The translations under genes and the position numbers were made by a program. From Roseiarcus sp963696665 (GTDB lineage: Bacteria > Pseudomonadota > Alphaproteobacteria > Rhizobiales > Beijerinckiaceae): a DNA stretch of 64,000 bases. Positions 51,874 through 60,667 of the stretch are shown in pieces (positions within the stretch are counted from its first letter, which is position 1; the number at the start of each line of letters is the position of its first letter). Where the stretch lies: contig CAVOLE010000040.1 in assembly GCA_963696665.1 (NCBI GenBank), positions 44,951 through 108,950 of the forward strand, read 5' to 3'. Below the pieces are notes generated by a model that worked only from the letters and a program-made list of their open reading frames with translations, ran no database searches and was not told where the DNA came from.

Positions 51874-54546
51874 ATGAGCGGCGTCAACGACATTCGATCG
51901 AACTTCCTCCAGTTCTTCGGCAGGAACGATCACGCCATCGTGCCGTCGAGTTCGCTCGTGCCGCGCAACGATCCGACGCTCATCTTCACCAACGCCGGCA
52001 TGGTGCAGTTCAAGAACGTCTTCACCGGCGTCGAGAAGCGCCCCTATCTGCGGGCGACGACGGCGCAGAAATGCGTGCGCGCCGGAGGCAAGCACAACGA
52101 CCTCGACAATGTCGGCTACACCGCGCGCCACCACACGTTCTTTGAGATGCTCGGCAACTTCTCGTTCGGCGACTATTTCAAGGACTACGCGATCGAATAT
52201 GCATGGGAGTTGCTGACGCGCGACTTCGGTCTGCCGCCGGAAAAGTTGACCGTCACCGTCTATTACGACGATGACGAAGCGTTCAATCTGTGGCGGAAGA
52301 TCTCAGGCCTGCCCGAGGAGCGGATCATCCGCATCGCGACGAGCGACAATTTCTGGGCGATGGGCGACACCGGCCCCTGCGGCCCATGCTCGGAGATTTT
52401 CTACGATCACGGAGACCACATTCCGGGCGGCCCGCCCGGCTCGCCAGACGCTGACGGGGACCGGTTCATCGAGATTTGGAACCTCGTGTTCATGCAGTTC
52501 GAGGCGCTGCCGGGCGGCGAGCGGATCAACCTGCCGCGCCCGTCGGTCGACACCGGCATGGGGCTCGAGCGCATCGCCGCTGTCCTGCAAGGCGTACACG
52601 ACAATTACGACATCGACCTGTTTCGCGCGCTCATTCGCGCGAGCGCCGATCTCACCGGCGTCGATCCCGACGGCCCCCAGCGCGCTTCGCATCGGGTCAT
52701 CGCCGATCACCTGCGCGCCTCCGCCTTCCTGGTCGCCGACGGCGTGCTGCCGTCGAACGAGGGTCGCGGCTATGTGCTCCGCCGCATCATGCGCCGCGCG
52801 ATGCGCCACGCCCAGATTCTGGGCGCGCGCGATCCTTTGATGTGGCGCCTCGTTCCGGCGCTGACCCGGGAGATGGGCCAAGCCTATCCGGAGTTGATCC
52901 GGGCCGAGTCGCTCATCTCGGAGACGCTGAAGCTCGAGGAGACGCGCTTCCGCTCGGCGCTGGCGCGGGGCCTCGCCATTCTCGAGGACGAGACGCGTTC
53001 GCTCGGCGATGGCGGCGTGTTGAACGGCGAGACGGCGTTCCGCCTCTACGACACCTATGGATTTCCGCTTGATCTGACCCAAGATGCGCTGCGCGCGCGA
53101 GGGCTCTCGGTCGACACGGAAGGCTTTAACGCCGCCATGGAGCGTCAGCGCGCCGAGGCCCGCCGCGCCTGGGCAGGTTCGGGGGAAGCCGCGACCGAAA
53201 CGGTCTGGTATGCCTTACGCGAGCGCGTCGGCGCGACCGATTTCTTAGGTTACGAGACCGAGGCCGCCGAAGGCGTCATAAGCGCGATCGTCAAGGACGG
53301 CGTCGAAGTCGGGACGCTCAACGCGGGCGAGCGCGGATCGCTGATCCTCAACCAGACGCCGTTCTACGGCGAGGCAGGCGGCCAGGTCGGCGATGTCGGC
53401 GAGATCACCGCGTCCGGCGTTCGCGCCGAAGTCACAGACACGCGCAAGAAGCTCGGCGACCTCATCGTCCATGACGTCATGATCGTCGGGGGCGTGGCGA
53501 GCCCCGGCATGGCGGTCGAGCTTCACGTCAATCACGATGCGCGCACGGCGACGCGCGCCAACCATTCGGCGACCCATATCCTGCATGAGGCTTTGCGCAT
53601 GGTGCTCGGCGATCATGTGGCGCAGAAGGGCTCGCTGGTTTCGCCCGAGCGGCTCAGGTTCGACTTCGCGCATCCGAAGGCGATCACGCGGGCCGAACTC
53701 GAAAAAGTCGAGGACATCGCCAATAGCGTGGTCCTGGAGAACGCCGAGGTGACGACGCGGCTCATGGGCCTCGACGATGCGCGCGCGCTCGGCGCCCGCG
53801 CTCTGTTCGGCGAAAAATATGGCGACGAGGTCCGCGTCGTCAGCATGGGCGAGATCGACGATAGCCACGATCACGAGCAAACGTATTCGATCGAGCTCTG
53901 CGGCGGCACCCATGTGCGCCGCACGGGCGACATCGGCCTCATTACCATCGTGGGCGAAAGCGCCGTCGCCGCGGGGGTGAGGCGCATCGAAGCCAAGACT
54001 CGCGACGAAGCGCGCAAGCGGCTTGAGGCGGATTCGCGCGCCTATGCCGATCTCGCGGGGCTATTGCGCGCGCCCGCCGGCGAAGCCGCCGAGCGGCTCG
54101 AAGCGTTGATCGAAGATCGGCGCAAGCTCGAGCGGGAGCTGGCCGACGCCAGGCGCAAGCTGGCGATGAGCGGCGGGGCTGCGACGGACTCCACCGCCGC
54201 GCGCGACGTCTCGGGCGTCAAGCTTTACGCCCGCGCGGTGAGCGGGGTCGATATGAAGGACCTGAAGTCGCTTGCCGACGAGGCGAAGCAGAATGTCGGC
54301 TCGGGCGTCGTCGCGATCGCGGCGGCGAGCGAGGACGGCAAGGCGAGCATCGTCGTCGCCGTCACGCCCGATCTCACGAGCCGCTTCAATGCGGTCGATC
54401 TGGTCAGGCTCGGCTCCGCGGCGCTCGGCGGCAAGGGCGGCGGCGGGCGCCCGGACATGGCGCAAGCCGGCGGCCCGGACGGCGCCAAGACGCAAGAGGC
54501 GCTGGCTGCAGTCGAAGAAGGCGTGCGCCGCGCGGCGGGGGCATAA
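51874..54546 (+). CDS. alaS: Alanyl-tRNA synthetase
   Basis: About 890 residues. Class II aminoacylation domain (VNDIRSNFLQFFGRNDHAIVPSSSLVPRNDPTLIFTNAGMVQFK, ARHHTFFEMLGNFSFGDYFK), tRNA recognition, the editing domain with HSATHILHEALRMVLGDHVAQKGSLV and the CGGTHVRRTGDIG zinc motif, and the C-Ala domain (coiled ERLEALIEDRRKLERELADARRKL, ending GGGGRPDMAQAGG). Charges tRNA-Ala and clears mischarged serine or glycine. ATG at 51874 fits the family N-terminus; a TTG two codons upstream is possible. Confidence 0.94.
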   Translation: MSGVNDIRSNFLQFFGRNDHAIVPSSSLVPRNDPTLIFTNAGMVQFKNVFTGVEKRPYLRATTAQKCVRAGGKHNDLDNVGYTARHHTFFEMLGNFSFGDYFKDYAIEYAWELLTRDFGLPPEKLTVTVYYDDDEAFNLWRKISGLPEERIIRIATSDNFWAMGDTGPCGPCSEIFYDHGDHIPGGPPGSPDADGDRFIEIWNLVFMQFEALPGGERINLPRPSVDTGMGLERIAAVLQGVHDNYDIDLFRALIRASADLTGVDPDGPQRASHRVIADHLRASAFLVADGVLPSNEGRGYVLRRIMRRAMRHAQILGARDPLMWRLVPALTREMGQAYPELIRAESLISETLKLEETRFRSALARGLAILEDETRSLGDGGVLNGETAFRLYDTYGFPLDLTQDALRARGLSVDTEGFNAAMERQRAEARRAWAGSGEAATETVWYALRERVGATDFLGYETEAAEGVISAIVKDGVEVGTLNAGERGSLILNQTPFYGEAGGQVGDVGEITASGVRAEVTDTRKKLGDLIVHDVMIVGGVASPGMAVELHVNHDARTATRANHSATHILHEALRMVLGDHVAQKGSLVSPERLRFDFAHPKAITRAELEKVEDIANSVVLENAEVTTRLMGLDDARALGARALFGEKYGDEVRVVSMGEIDDSHDHEQTYSIELCGGTHVRRTGDIGLITIVGESAVAAGVRRIEAKTRDEARKRLEADSRAYADLAGLLRAPAGEAAERLEALIEDRRKLERELADARRKLAMSGGAATDSTAARDVSGVKLYARAVSGVDMKDLKSLADEAKQNVGSGVVAIAAASEDGKASIVVAVTPDLTSRFNAVDLVRLGSAALGGKGGGGRPDMAQAGGPDGAKTQEALAAVEEGVRRAAGA

Positions 54547-54562
54547 GCGATCGAATCGTCGC

Positions 54563-54665
54563 CGTCATTGCGAGAAGCGCAGCGACGAAGCAATCCAGGG
54601 ATCGTAGAGCGTTGCGCTTCATCACTGGATCGCCGCGTCGGCCTGTCGGCCTCCTCGCGATGACG
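54563..54665. repeat. REP-like inverted element after alaS
   Basis: Ends CGTCATTGCGAG and CTCGCGATGACG are inverted, with AAGCAATCCAGG and ACTGGATCGCCG inside as a second inverted pair. This pattern of a CGTCATTGCGAG repeat is scattered between genes in many Alphaproteobacteria. It lies between the converging ends of alaS and icd. Confidence 0.75.
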
Positions 54666-54684
54666 CTTCTCGCTCGACGTTCCT

Positions 54685-55896
54685 CTACGCCATCGCCTTC
54701 TTCAGGTTCTGGTCGATCTTATCCAGAAAACCCTCGGTCGAAAGCCACTTCTGGTCGGGCCCGACGAGGAGCGCGAGATCCTTGGTCATGAAACCGGCCT
54801 CGACCGTGTCGACGCACACTTTCTCAAGCGTCGAGGCGAATTTGGCGAGCGCCTCGTTGCCGTCGAGCTTGGCGCGGTGCGCGAGACCGCGCGTCCAGGC
54901 GAAGATCGAGGCGATAGAGTTGGTCGAGGTCTCGTTGCCCTTCTCATGTTCGCGATAGTGGCGGGTGACGGTGCCGTGTGCGGCTTCCGCTTCGACCGTC
55001 TGGCCGTCCGGCGTCATCAAGACGCTGGTCATCAGGCCGAGCGAACCGAACCCTTGTGCGACCGTGTCCGACTGCACGTCGCCGTCGTAGTTCTTGCAGG
55101 CCCAGACATAGCCGCCTGACCACTTGAGCGCGGCTGCGACCATGTCGTCGATCAGGCGATGCTCGTAAGTAATGCCGAGAGACTGGAACCGGCTCTTGAA
55201 CTCGTTGTCGTACACCTCCTGGAAGATGTCCTTGAAGCGGCCGTCGTAGACTTTCAAGATCGTGTTCTTGGTCGAAAGGTACACCGGGTATTTGCGCATC
55301 AACCCGTAGTTCAACGACGCGTGAGCGAAGTCGCGGATCGAATCGTCGAGGTTGTACATCGACAACGCGACGCCCGCGCCAGGGAACTTGAACACTTCCT
55401 TCTCGATCACCGTCCCGTCCTCGCCCTCGAAGCGGATGGTGAGGCGGCCCTTTCCGGGGACCTTGAAGTCCGTCGCGCGATACTGGTCGCCATAGGCGTG
55501 ACGGCCGATGACGATCGGCTGGGTCCAGCTCGGGACGAGGCGCGGCACATTTTTGCAGATGATCGGCTCACGGAAGATGACTCCCCCTAAGATGTTGCGG
55601 ATGGTGCCGTTCGGGCTTCTCCACATTTCCTTGAGATGGAATTCTTTGACCCGCGCCTCGTCAGGGGTGATGGTGGCGCATTTGACGCCGACGCCTGTGG
55701 CCTTGATCGCATGCGCCGCGTCGATCGTCACTTGGTCGTTGGTGGCGTCGCGATTCTCGACCGATAGGTCGAAGTACTTGAGGTCAATGTCCAGATAGGG
55801 ATGGATAAGCTTGTCGCGAATCAGGCGCCAGATGATCCGCGTCATCTCGTCGCCGTCGAGCTCGACAACCGGATTCGTGACCTTGATCTTAGGCAT
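54685..55896 (-). CDS. icd: NADP-dependent isocitrate dehydrogenase
   Basis: A 403-residue homodimeric, eukaryote-like isocitrate dehydrogenase: KVTNPVVELDGDEMTRIIWRLIRDKLIHPYLDIDLKYFDL, AIKATGVGVKCATITPDEARVKEF, MWRSPNGTIRNILGGVIFREPI (substrate phosphate binding), WACKNYDGDVQSDTVAQGFGSLGLMTSVLM and EAAHGTVTRHYREHEKGNETSTNSIASIFAW. Oxidises isocitrate to 2-oxoglutarate in the citric acid cycle. Next to alaS as in many Rhizobiales. Start MPKIKVTNP. Confidence 0.94.
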   Translation of the reverse strand: MPKIKVTNPVVELDGDEMTRIIWRLIRDKLIHPYLDIDLKYFDLSVENRDATNDQVTIDAAHAIKATGVGVKCATITPDEARVKEFHLKEMWRSPNGTIRNILGGVIFREPIICKNVPRLVPSWTQPIVIGRHAYGDQYRATDFKVPGKGRLTIRFEGEDGTVIEKEVFKFPGAGVALSMYNLDDSIRDFAHASLNYGLMRKYPVYLSTKNTILKVYDGRFKDIFQEVYDNEFKSRFQSLGITYEHRLIDDMVAAALKWSGGYVWACKNYDGDVQSDTVAQGFGSLGLMTSVLMTPDGQTVEAEAAHGTVTRHYREHEKGNETSTNSIASIFAWTRGLAHRAKLDGNEALAKFASTLEKVCVDTVEAGFMTKDLALLVGPDQKWLSTEGFLDKIDQNLKKAMA

Positions 55897-56000
55897 GAGC
55901 GAAAGGACTTTCTTTTGCGGGAGGCGTGCGGCGTGCGGGCGACAAACCCCTATAGCATCGGCGCTTCGCCCGGAAAACCCATGTGCGGCGCGGGGGCGGC

Positions 56001-56918
56001 ATGACGGGTCTGATGAGAGTTGAAGGCAAGGCGATCGCGCTTGCTGCGGTCGTCTTTTGCCTGAGCGGACGGGCCTACGCGGACGCCGGTCCGGAGACCG
56101 ACAACGCGCTCGCGACCCTATGCGGGATCGTCGAAGCCTCCGCCAAGGCGGAGGGGCTGCCAGCCGACTTCTTCACCAAGCTCATCTGGCGGGAAAGCTC
56201 GTTCCGGCCGAACGCGGTCAGCCCCGCGGGCGCGCAAGGGGTCGCCCAATTCATGCCGGGGACCGCGAGCGATCGCGGGCTCATCGATCCGTTCGATCCG
56301 GCGTCAGCGATCCCGGCGTCGGCGAAGTTCTTGGGCGACCTCAAGCGCCGGTTCGGCAATCTGGGCTTGGCCGCGGCCGCCTATAACGCCGGCGAGACAG
56401 CGGTCGCCAATTGGCTCGCCAACAAAGGATCGCTTCCGTTTGAGACGCAGGACTACGTGCTCGCGATCACGGGTCACGACGCCGAAGAGTGGCGAAGCGA
56501 GAAGCCACCGACGGGCTCGGCGCCACCCGCTCCTGCTCCGCCGGCCTCGGCCCCGCCCGCCTCGACGCAAGCAGCGGCTCCGCCCGCCCCTGGCCCCTCG
56601 TGCTTGAGCCTGATCGCCACGCTTCGCGTGACGGCGCCTTCCTCCGGCGTCGTCTCCGGCTGGTTTGCGCCCTGGGGCGTGCAGATCTCCGCTAGCTTCT
56701 CGAAAGGCTCTGCGCTGCGCGCCTTCGCCCGCGCTCGGCATCAATACGCAAGCGTGATCGGGGACATGCAGCCCTTCGTCCTCGGCTCCGTCCTCAGGAG
56801 CCGCGGTTGGCGACCGTTCTACCGCGTTCGCCTGCCCGCTCAAACCGGCGGCGAAGCGCGCAGGCTTTGCGATCGCATTCAGGCGGTCGGCGGCGCCTGC
56901 GCCGTGTTGAGGAGCTAG
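56001..56918 (+). CDS. Lytic transglycosylase with Pro/Ala linker
   Basis: About 305 residues. After a signal peptide (IALAAVVFCLSGRAYADA) comes a SLT-type domain: LCGIVEASAKAEGLPADFFTKLIWRESSFRPNAVSPAGAQGVAQFMPGTA, with catalytic Glu65 in WRESSF, and LAAAAYNAGETAVANWL. A proline- and alanine-rich linker (about 170-205) leads to a C-terminal part (about 210-305, GDMQPFVLGSVLRSRGWRPFYRVRLPAQTGGEARRLCDRIQAVGGACAVLRS) that resembles a SPOR peptidoglycan-binding domain. It would cut glycan strands in the cell wall. Start may also be at 55983. Confidence 0.82.
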   Translation: MTGLMRVEGKAIALAAVVFCLSGRAYADAGPETDNALATLCGIVEASAKAEGLPADFFTKLIWRESSFRPNAVSPAGAQGVAQFMPGTASDRGLIDPFDPASAIPASAKFLGDLKRRFGNLGLAAAAYNAGETAVANWLANKGSLPFETQDYVLAITGHDAEEWRSEKPPTGSAPPAPAPPASAPPASTQAAAPPAPGPSCLSLIATLRVTAPSSGVVSGWFAPWGVQISASFSKGSALRAFARARHQYASVIGDMQPFVLGSVLRSRGWRPFYRVRLPAQTGGEARRLCDRIQAVGGACAVLRS

Positions 56919-57148
56919 CCTGGCGCGCGGGCTGTCTCGGCCGCCGGAGCGAGGCGGGCGCCTTTTTGGCTCCGGCAGGAGACTCAGGCGCGCAGCAGCC
57001 GTAGATTGGGCGGCGGTGGAGCGTCCGTTTATTTCAAACGGTTTCGAGACAGCGGCGGTTGATCAAGGAGGGAGACTGTGACCGGAATGCTTCGCGGCGA
57101 AGGAGCCCTCGCTGTTTTGGCGATCAACTCCACAGTACGGCGGCGCTG

Positions 57149-57457
57149 ATGGGCTTCGGGACGCGACTTTTTGCGCCAATGGTTCTTGCCGTCGCCGCCA
57201 GCCATGCAGCCGCGGCCGACAACGCCGATGGGGTCGCCAATGGGCATCACCTTGCGCTCGAGATTTGCAGCGCCTGCCATATCGCGGGTCCGGATCAAAA
57301 GACGCCGCCGATCTTGAGCCCACCCGCTCCGAGTCTGGAGACACTGGCGAATAAGCCGGGAGCCACCGCAGCGTCGGTGCAAAAGTTCCTGCTGACGATC
57401 CATCTTTCGCTGGCGAACGGAAAGGACATGCCGAACCCACAACTTACGGAGGATTAA
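57149..57457 (+). pseudogene. Class I cytochrome c, C-terminally truncated
   Basis: A signal peptide (MGFGTRLFAPMVLAVAASHAAAAD) and the heme motif CSACH (in LALEICSACHIAGP) show a periplasmic c-type cytochrome. The axial-Met region GKDMPNPQLTED is present, but the reading frame stops at TAA (57455-57457), while the DNA past it continues in frame as ARDLALYVMSLRK, exactly the expected C-terminal helix (LTEDEARDLALYVMSLRK with one GAA to TAA change). So the last helix is lost. The same frame then runs on without another stop towards the ligase gene, so the native end has been altered too. Confidence 0.7.
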
Positions 57458-57694
57458 GCGCGCGATCTCGCCCTCTATGTCATGAGCTTGCGGAAGACCA
57501 AGGACCAGGGCGCAAAGCGGCTGCCAGGACCGACAGCGACCGAGGAACCTGTCGCGCTCGTCCGTCGCAGCGACGCGACCGTTTCGCAAAGACGCGCGCG
57601 GCGGCGCACATTGTTCAACACGGCGAAATCGTGCAGGGTGTCGCGGCGACCGAACGAGCGTCTCAACGAGACCGGCGCCATAGGGGAGGACTCG

Positions 57695-59350
57695 ATGCTC
57701 GGATTGATGCAGCGCTATCCGTTGTTGATTTCCTCACTCATTGCCCACGCCGCGCGTCATCGCGGCGGATCGGAAGTGGTTTCGAATCTCGGCGCGCCTA
57801 CGCTTCATCGAACAACTTACGCCGAGGTCGAGCGGCGCAGCCGCCGGCTGGCGCGTGCGCTCGGCAAGCTTGGCGTCGGCTTCGGCGACCGAGTGGCGAC
57901 TCTCGCCTGGAACGATTTCCGTCATCTCGAACTCTATTACGGCGTCTCCGGCATGGGCGCGGTCTGCCATACCGTGAACCCGCGCCTGTCGACGGAGGAC
58001 ATCGCCTTCATCATGACCGACGCCCAGGACTGCATCCTCTTCGCCGATCCTTCCTTCGCGGCCCTGCTCGCCGAGATTGCGCCGGCCGTCGCTTCCTGCA
58101 TTCGCGCAATGGTGCTTCTGACCGACGCGGCGGCCATGAAGGATGTCGCGCTTGCGCCCGGCATGCGCCTCTATTGTTACGAGACGCTGCTGGCGGAGGC
58201 CGATGAGGACTACGCCTGGCCTGAGTTCGATGAAAATACGGCGAGCGCGCTTTGCTACACCTCGGGCACCACCGGACAGCCGAAAGGCGTGCTCTATAGC
58301 CACCGCACGACGATGCTGCACACCTATGCGGGCAATTCCGCCGAGACGTTCGGCATTCGCTCGGTCGATCGCGTCTTGCCTGCCGCGTCAATGTACCACG
58401 CCTGCGCATGGGGGTTGCCCTATTGCGCAACCATGGTGGGCGCGGCGCTCATTCTGCCGGGCCGGCATCTCGACGGCGCTTCTCTCTACAGAATGCTCGA
58501 GAGCGAGCGCGTGACGATGACGGCCGGCGTGCCGACCATCTGGCTCGGACTGCTCGCCCATCTGCGCGGCTCGAACGAACGGCTCACGCATTTGAAGCGG
58601 ATGCTGGTTGCGGGTTCGGCTCTGCCACGGCTCTTGATCGAAGAATTCATGCCGATGGGCGTCAATGTCGAACAGGGTTGGGGCATGACCGAGACCAGCC
58701 CGATCGTCACCTACAATTCGCCGACGCCCGCGACGGCGGCGCTGGCAGGAGAAGACGCGATCCGCCAGCGGCTGAAGCAGGGCCGCGCATCGTGCGGCAC
58801 GGACGTGAAAATCGTCGACGCGGAAGGGCGCGAATTGCCGTGGGACGGCAAGGCGTTTGGCGATTTTCTGGTGCGCGGCCACTGGGTGTGCCGCGAATAT
58901 CTCAATCGCGGCGCCGAGGGCGCAGCAGATTCCGAGGGCTGGCTACGGACCGGCGATGTCTGCACGATCGACCCGGACGGCTGCGCCGAGATCGTCGATC
59001 GCTCCAAGGACGTCATCAAATCGGGCGGCGAGTGGATCAGTTCGATCGCGCTCGAAAACATCGCCGTCTCGCATCCAGCCGTCGCCGAGGCGGCTATCAT
59101 CGCCGCCCGCCATCCCAAGTGGCAGGAGCGTCCATTGCTGCTCGTCGTGCCGCGCGTGGGAATGCAAATCGACAAGGACGAGTTCATGGCCGTGTTCATG
59201 GGCAAGGTGGCGAAGTGGTGGCTGCCCGACGACGTGCTCACCCTCGATGAGCTGCCGCATACGGCGACCGGCAAGCTGAACAAGCTCGCTCTTCGCGCAC
59301 GCTATCAGGACCACTTGGTCGAGAACGCAGAGCTCAGGCCTAGAGCATGA
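57695..59350 (+). CDS. Acyl-CoA ligase (AMP-forming), medium/long-chain fatty acid type
   Basis: About 551 residues of the ANL superfamily. CYTSGTTGQPKGVLYSHRTTMLHTYAGN is the AMP-binding P-loop motif; QGWGMTETSP the A5 motif; GWLRTGDVCTIDPDGCAEIVDRSKDVIKSGGEWIS the hinge and A8 motifs; PHTATGKLNKLALR the catalytic Lys at the end. It activates a fatty or related acid to its CoA thioester. AGGGGAGGA precedes ATG MLGLMQRYPLLIS; the frame extends upstream through the cytochrome tail but that part is not family sequence. No partner genes beside it reveal the substrate. Confidence 0.85.
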   Translation: MLGLMQRYPLLISSLIAHAARHRGGSEVVSNLGAPTLHRTTYAEVERRSRRLARALGKLGVGFGDRVATLAWNDFRHLELYYGVSGMGAVCHTVNPRLSTEDIAFIMTDAQDCILFADPSFAALLAEIAPAVASCIRAMVLLTDAAAMKDVALAPGMRLYCYETLLAEADEDYAWPEFDENTASALCYTSGTTGQPKGVLYSHRTTMLHTYAGNSAETFGIRSVDRVLPAASMYHACAWGLPYCATMVGAALILPGRHLDGASLYRMLESERVTMTAGVPTIWLGLLAHLRGSNERLTHLKRMLVAGSALPRLLIEEFMPMGVNVEQGWGMTETSPIVTYNSPTPATAALAGEDAIRQRLKQGRASCGTDVKIVDAEGRELPWDGKAFGDFLVRGHWVCREYLNRGAEGAADSEGWLRTGDVCTIDPDGCAEIVDRSKDVIKSGGEWISSIALENIAVSHPAVAEAAIIAARHPKWQERPLLLVVPRVGMQIDKDEFMAVFMGKVAKWWLPDDVLTLDELPHTATGKLNKLALRARYQDHLVENAELRPRA

Positions 59351-59365
59351 TGCAATCGCCATGCT
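59344..59365 (+). terminator. Small hairpin at the ligase stop
   Basis: AGCATG and CATGCT pair around ten bases, overlapping the ligase stop codon and followed by TTTAAG. A weak terminator candidate. Confidence 0.3.
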
Positions 59366-59687
59366 TTAAGCTGCGGATACAACCAACGCGCGACTCCGAC
59401 CGGGAATAAACGCGCCTAAACGCTAGTAAGCGCTAATAAACGCTAGTAAATTTGCTAGCGTTTACTAGCGTTTATTTTCCGAATTGGGACTTTTCAATGG
59501 GTTGCGACCGATTCAAATAAAAAAATCTCTCCCTGCCTTAACTCGCGAGGCGGTTGTGGGGCAACATTTCAAACATCCACGGCTTCTCGTTTTCCCGCCC
59601 ATCTTTCGGCGAGCCGGGACAGGATTCCGTCAATAGGAATGCATAGCGCACATTTCTGATTTTGTCGAGCAAATTCGCAAGACGCGC
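59351..59687. other. Intergenic region with dispersed repeat
   Basis: No gene is supported between the converging ligase and aldo/keto reductase genes. It carries the clearest copy of the dispersed repeat (59405-59515) and otherwise nothing recognised. Confidence 0.5.
59405..59515 (-). repeat. Dispersed intergenic repeat, clearest copy
   Basis: On the minus strand: leader CGCAACCCATTGAAAA and CCAATTCGGAAAA, then AAACGCTAGTAAACGCTAGC, TTTACTAGCGTTTATTAGCG and CTTACTAGCGTTTAGGCGCG. Five CGCTARTAA-type words, some inverted, sit within 60 bases. It aligns with 45867-45980 over the full length and with the leader of 10396-10424. Confidence 0.6.
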
Positions 59688-60551
59688 TTACGCCTTCCCA
59701 CGCCGGGCGCGGCCGAGGGTCTCGAATTCCTCGTCCGTGAGTTGGATCGCCGCGGCTCCGACGTTCTCCTCCAAATGCGCGACCTTGCCGGTGCCCGGGA
59801 TCGGCAGCATGACCGGGCTGCGTTTCAAGAGCCAGGCGAGCGCGATCTGGCCGGGGCTCGCCTTGTGCTTATGCGCAATCGCGTCCAAAGCGGAGCCGGG
59901 CCGAGCAGAAGCGCCTGCGTCGAGCGGCGCCCAGGGAATAAAGCCGATGGCGTTCTTCTCGCAATGGTCGAGGACGTCCTCGCTCGCGCGATCGATGAAA
60001 TTGTAGCGGTTCTGCACCGTGGCGACCGGGAAGACCTTCGAGGCCGCCTCGATCTCGGCGACGCTGACTTCCGACAGGCCTGCGCAGCGAATGACCTTGT
60101 CCTTGATCAGCGTCGCGATGGCGTCGAACTGCTCCTTGGCCGGGACTTTCGGGTCGATGCGATGCAATTGCCATAAGGAGATGGTCTCGACGCCGAGACG
60201 CCAGCGGCTCGTATGCGCCTGCTGGATCAGATATTCGGGCCGGCCGAGCGGAATCCAGATGTTAGGTCCAGTGCGCGCGAGCCCGCCCTTGGTCGCGATG
60301 TGGACCTTGCCATAAGGGGCGAGCGCCTCGTGGATGAGTTCCTCCGAGAAGTTCGGCCCATAGGAATCGGCGGTGTCGATGAAATCGACGCCGAGTTCTG
60401 GCACACGGCGGAGCGTATTCAGGACCTCGTCGCGATCGGGGGGCGGACCCCAGATCCCCTTGCCCACGATCCGCATCGCGCCGAAGCCGAGGCGGTTGAC
60501 GTCAAAGGCGCCGCCAATGCGAAAGCGGCCGGATTCAGCAGCGTTGGTCAT
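59688..60551 (-). CDS. Aldo/keto reductase
   Basis: A 287-residue NADPH-dependent reductase. GGAFDVNRLGFGAMRIVGKGIWGPPPDRDEVLNTLRRVPELGVDFIDTADSYGP contains the catalytic Asp and Tyr region; HIATKGGL holds the Lys; ISLWQLHRIDPKVP the catalytic His region; MLPIPGTGKVAHLEENVGAAAIQLTDEEFETL the NADPH-binding end. Substrate unknown. Stands alone between the ligase and the heme genes. Confidence 0.88.
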   Translation of the reverse strand: MTNAAESGRFRIGGAFDVNRLGFGAMRIVGKGIWGPPPDRDEVLNTLRRVPELGVDFIDTADSYGPNFSEELIHEALAPYGKVHIATKGGLARTGPNIWIPLGRPEYLIQQAHTSRWRLGVETISLWQLHRIDPKVPAKEQFDAIATLIKDKVIRCAGLSEVSVAEIEAASKVFPVATVQNRYNFIDRASEDVLDHCEKNAIGFIPWAPLDAGASARPGSALDAIAHKHKASPGQIALAWLLKRSPVMLPIPGTGKVAHLEENVGAAAIQLTDEEFETLGRARRGKA

Positions 60552-60667
60552 GGATTCTCTCCGTTGTAGGCGCGGTCCATAGCCCGTCCGGGAGGACGGG
60601 CGTCTTTCGACGCCCTATGGGACCGCGGCCGCCGCGCTCAGCGAGCGCGGCTACAAATGCCTCGCCC

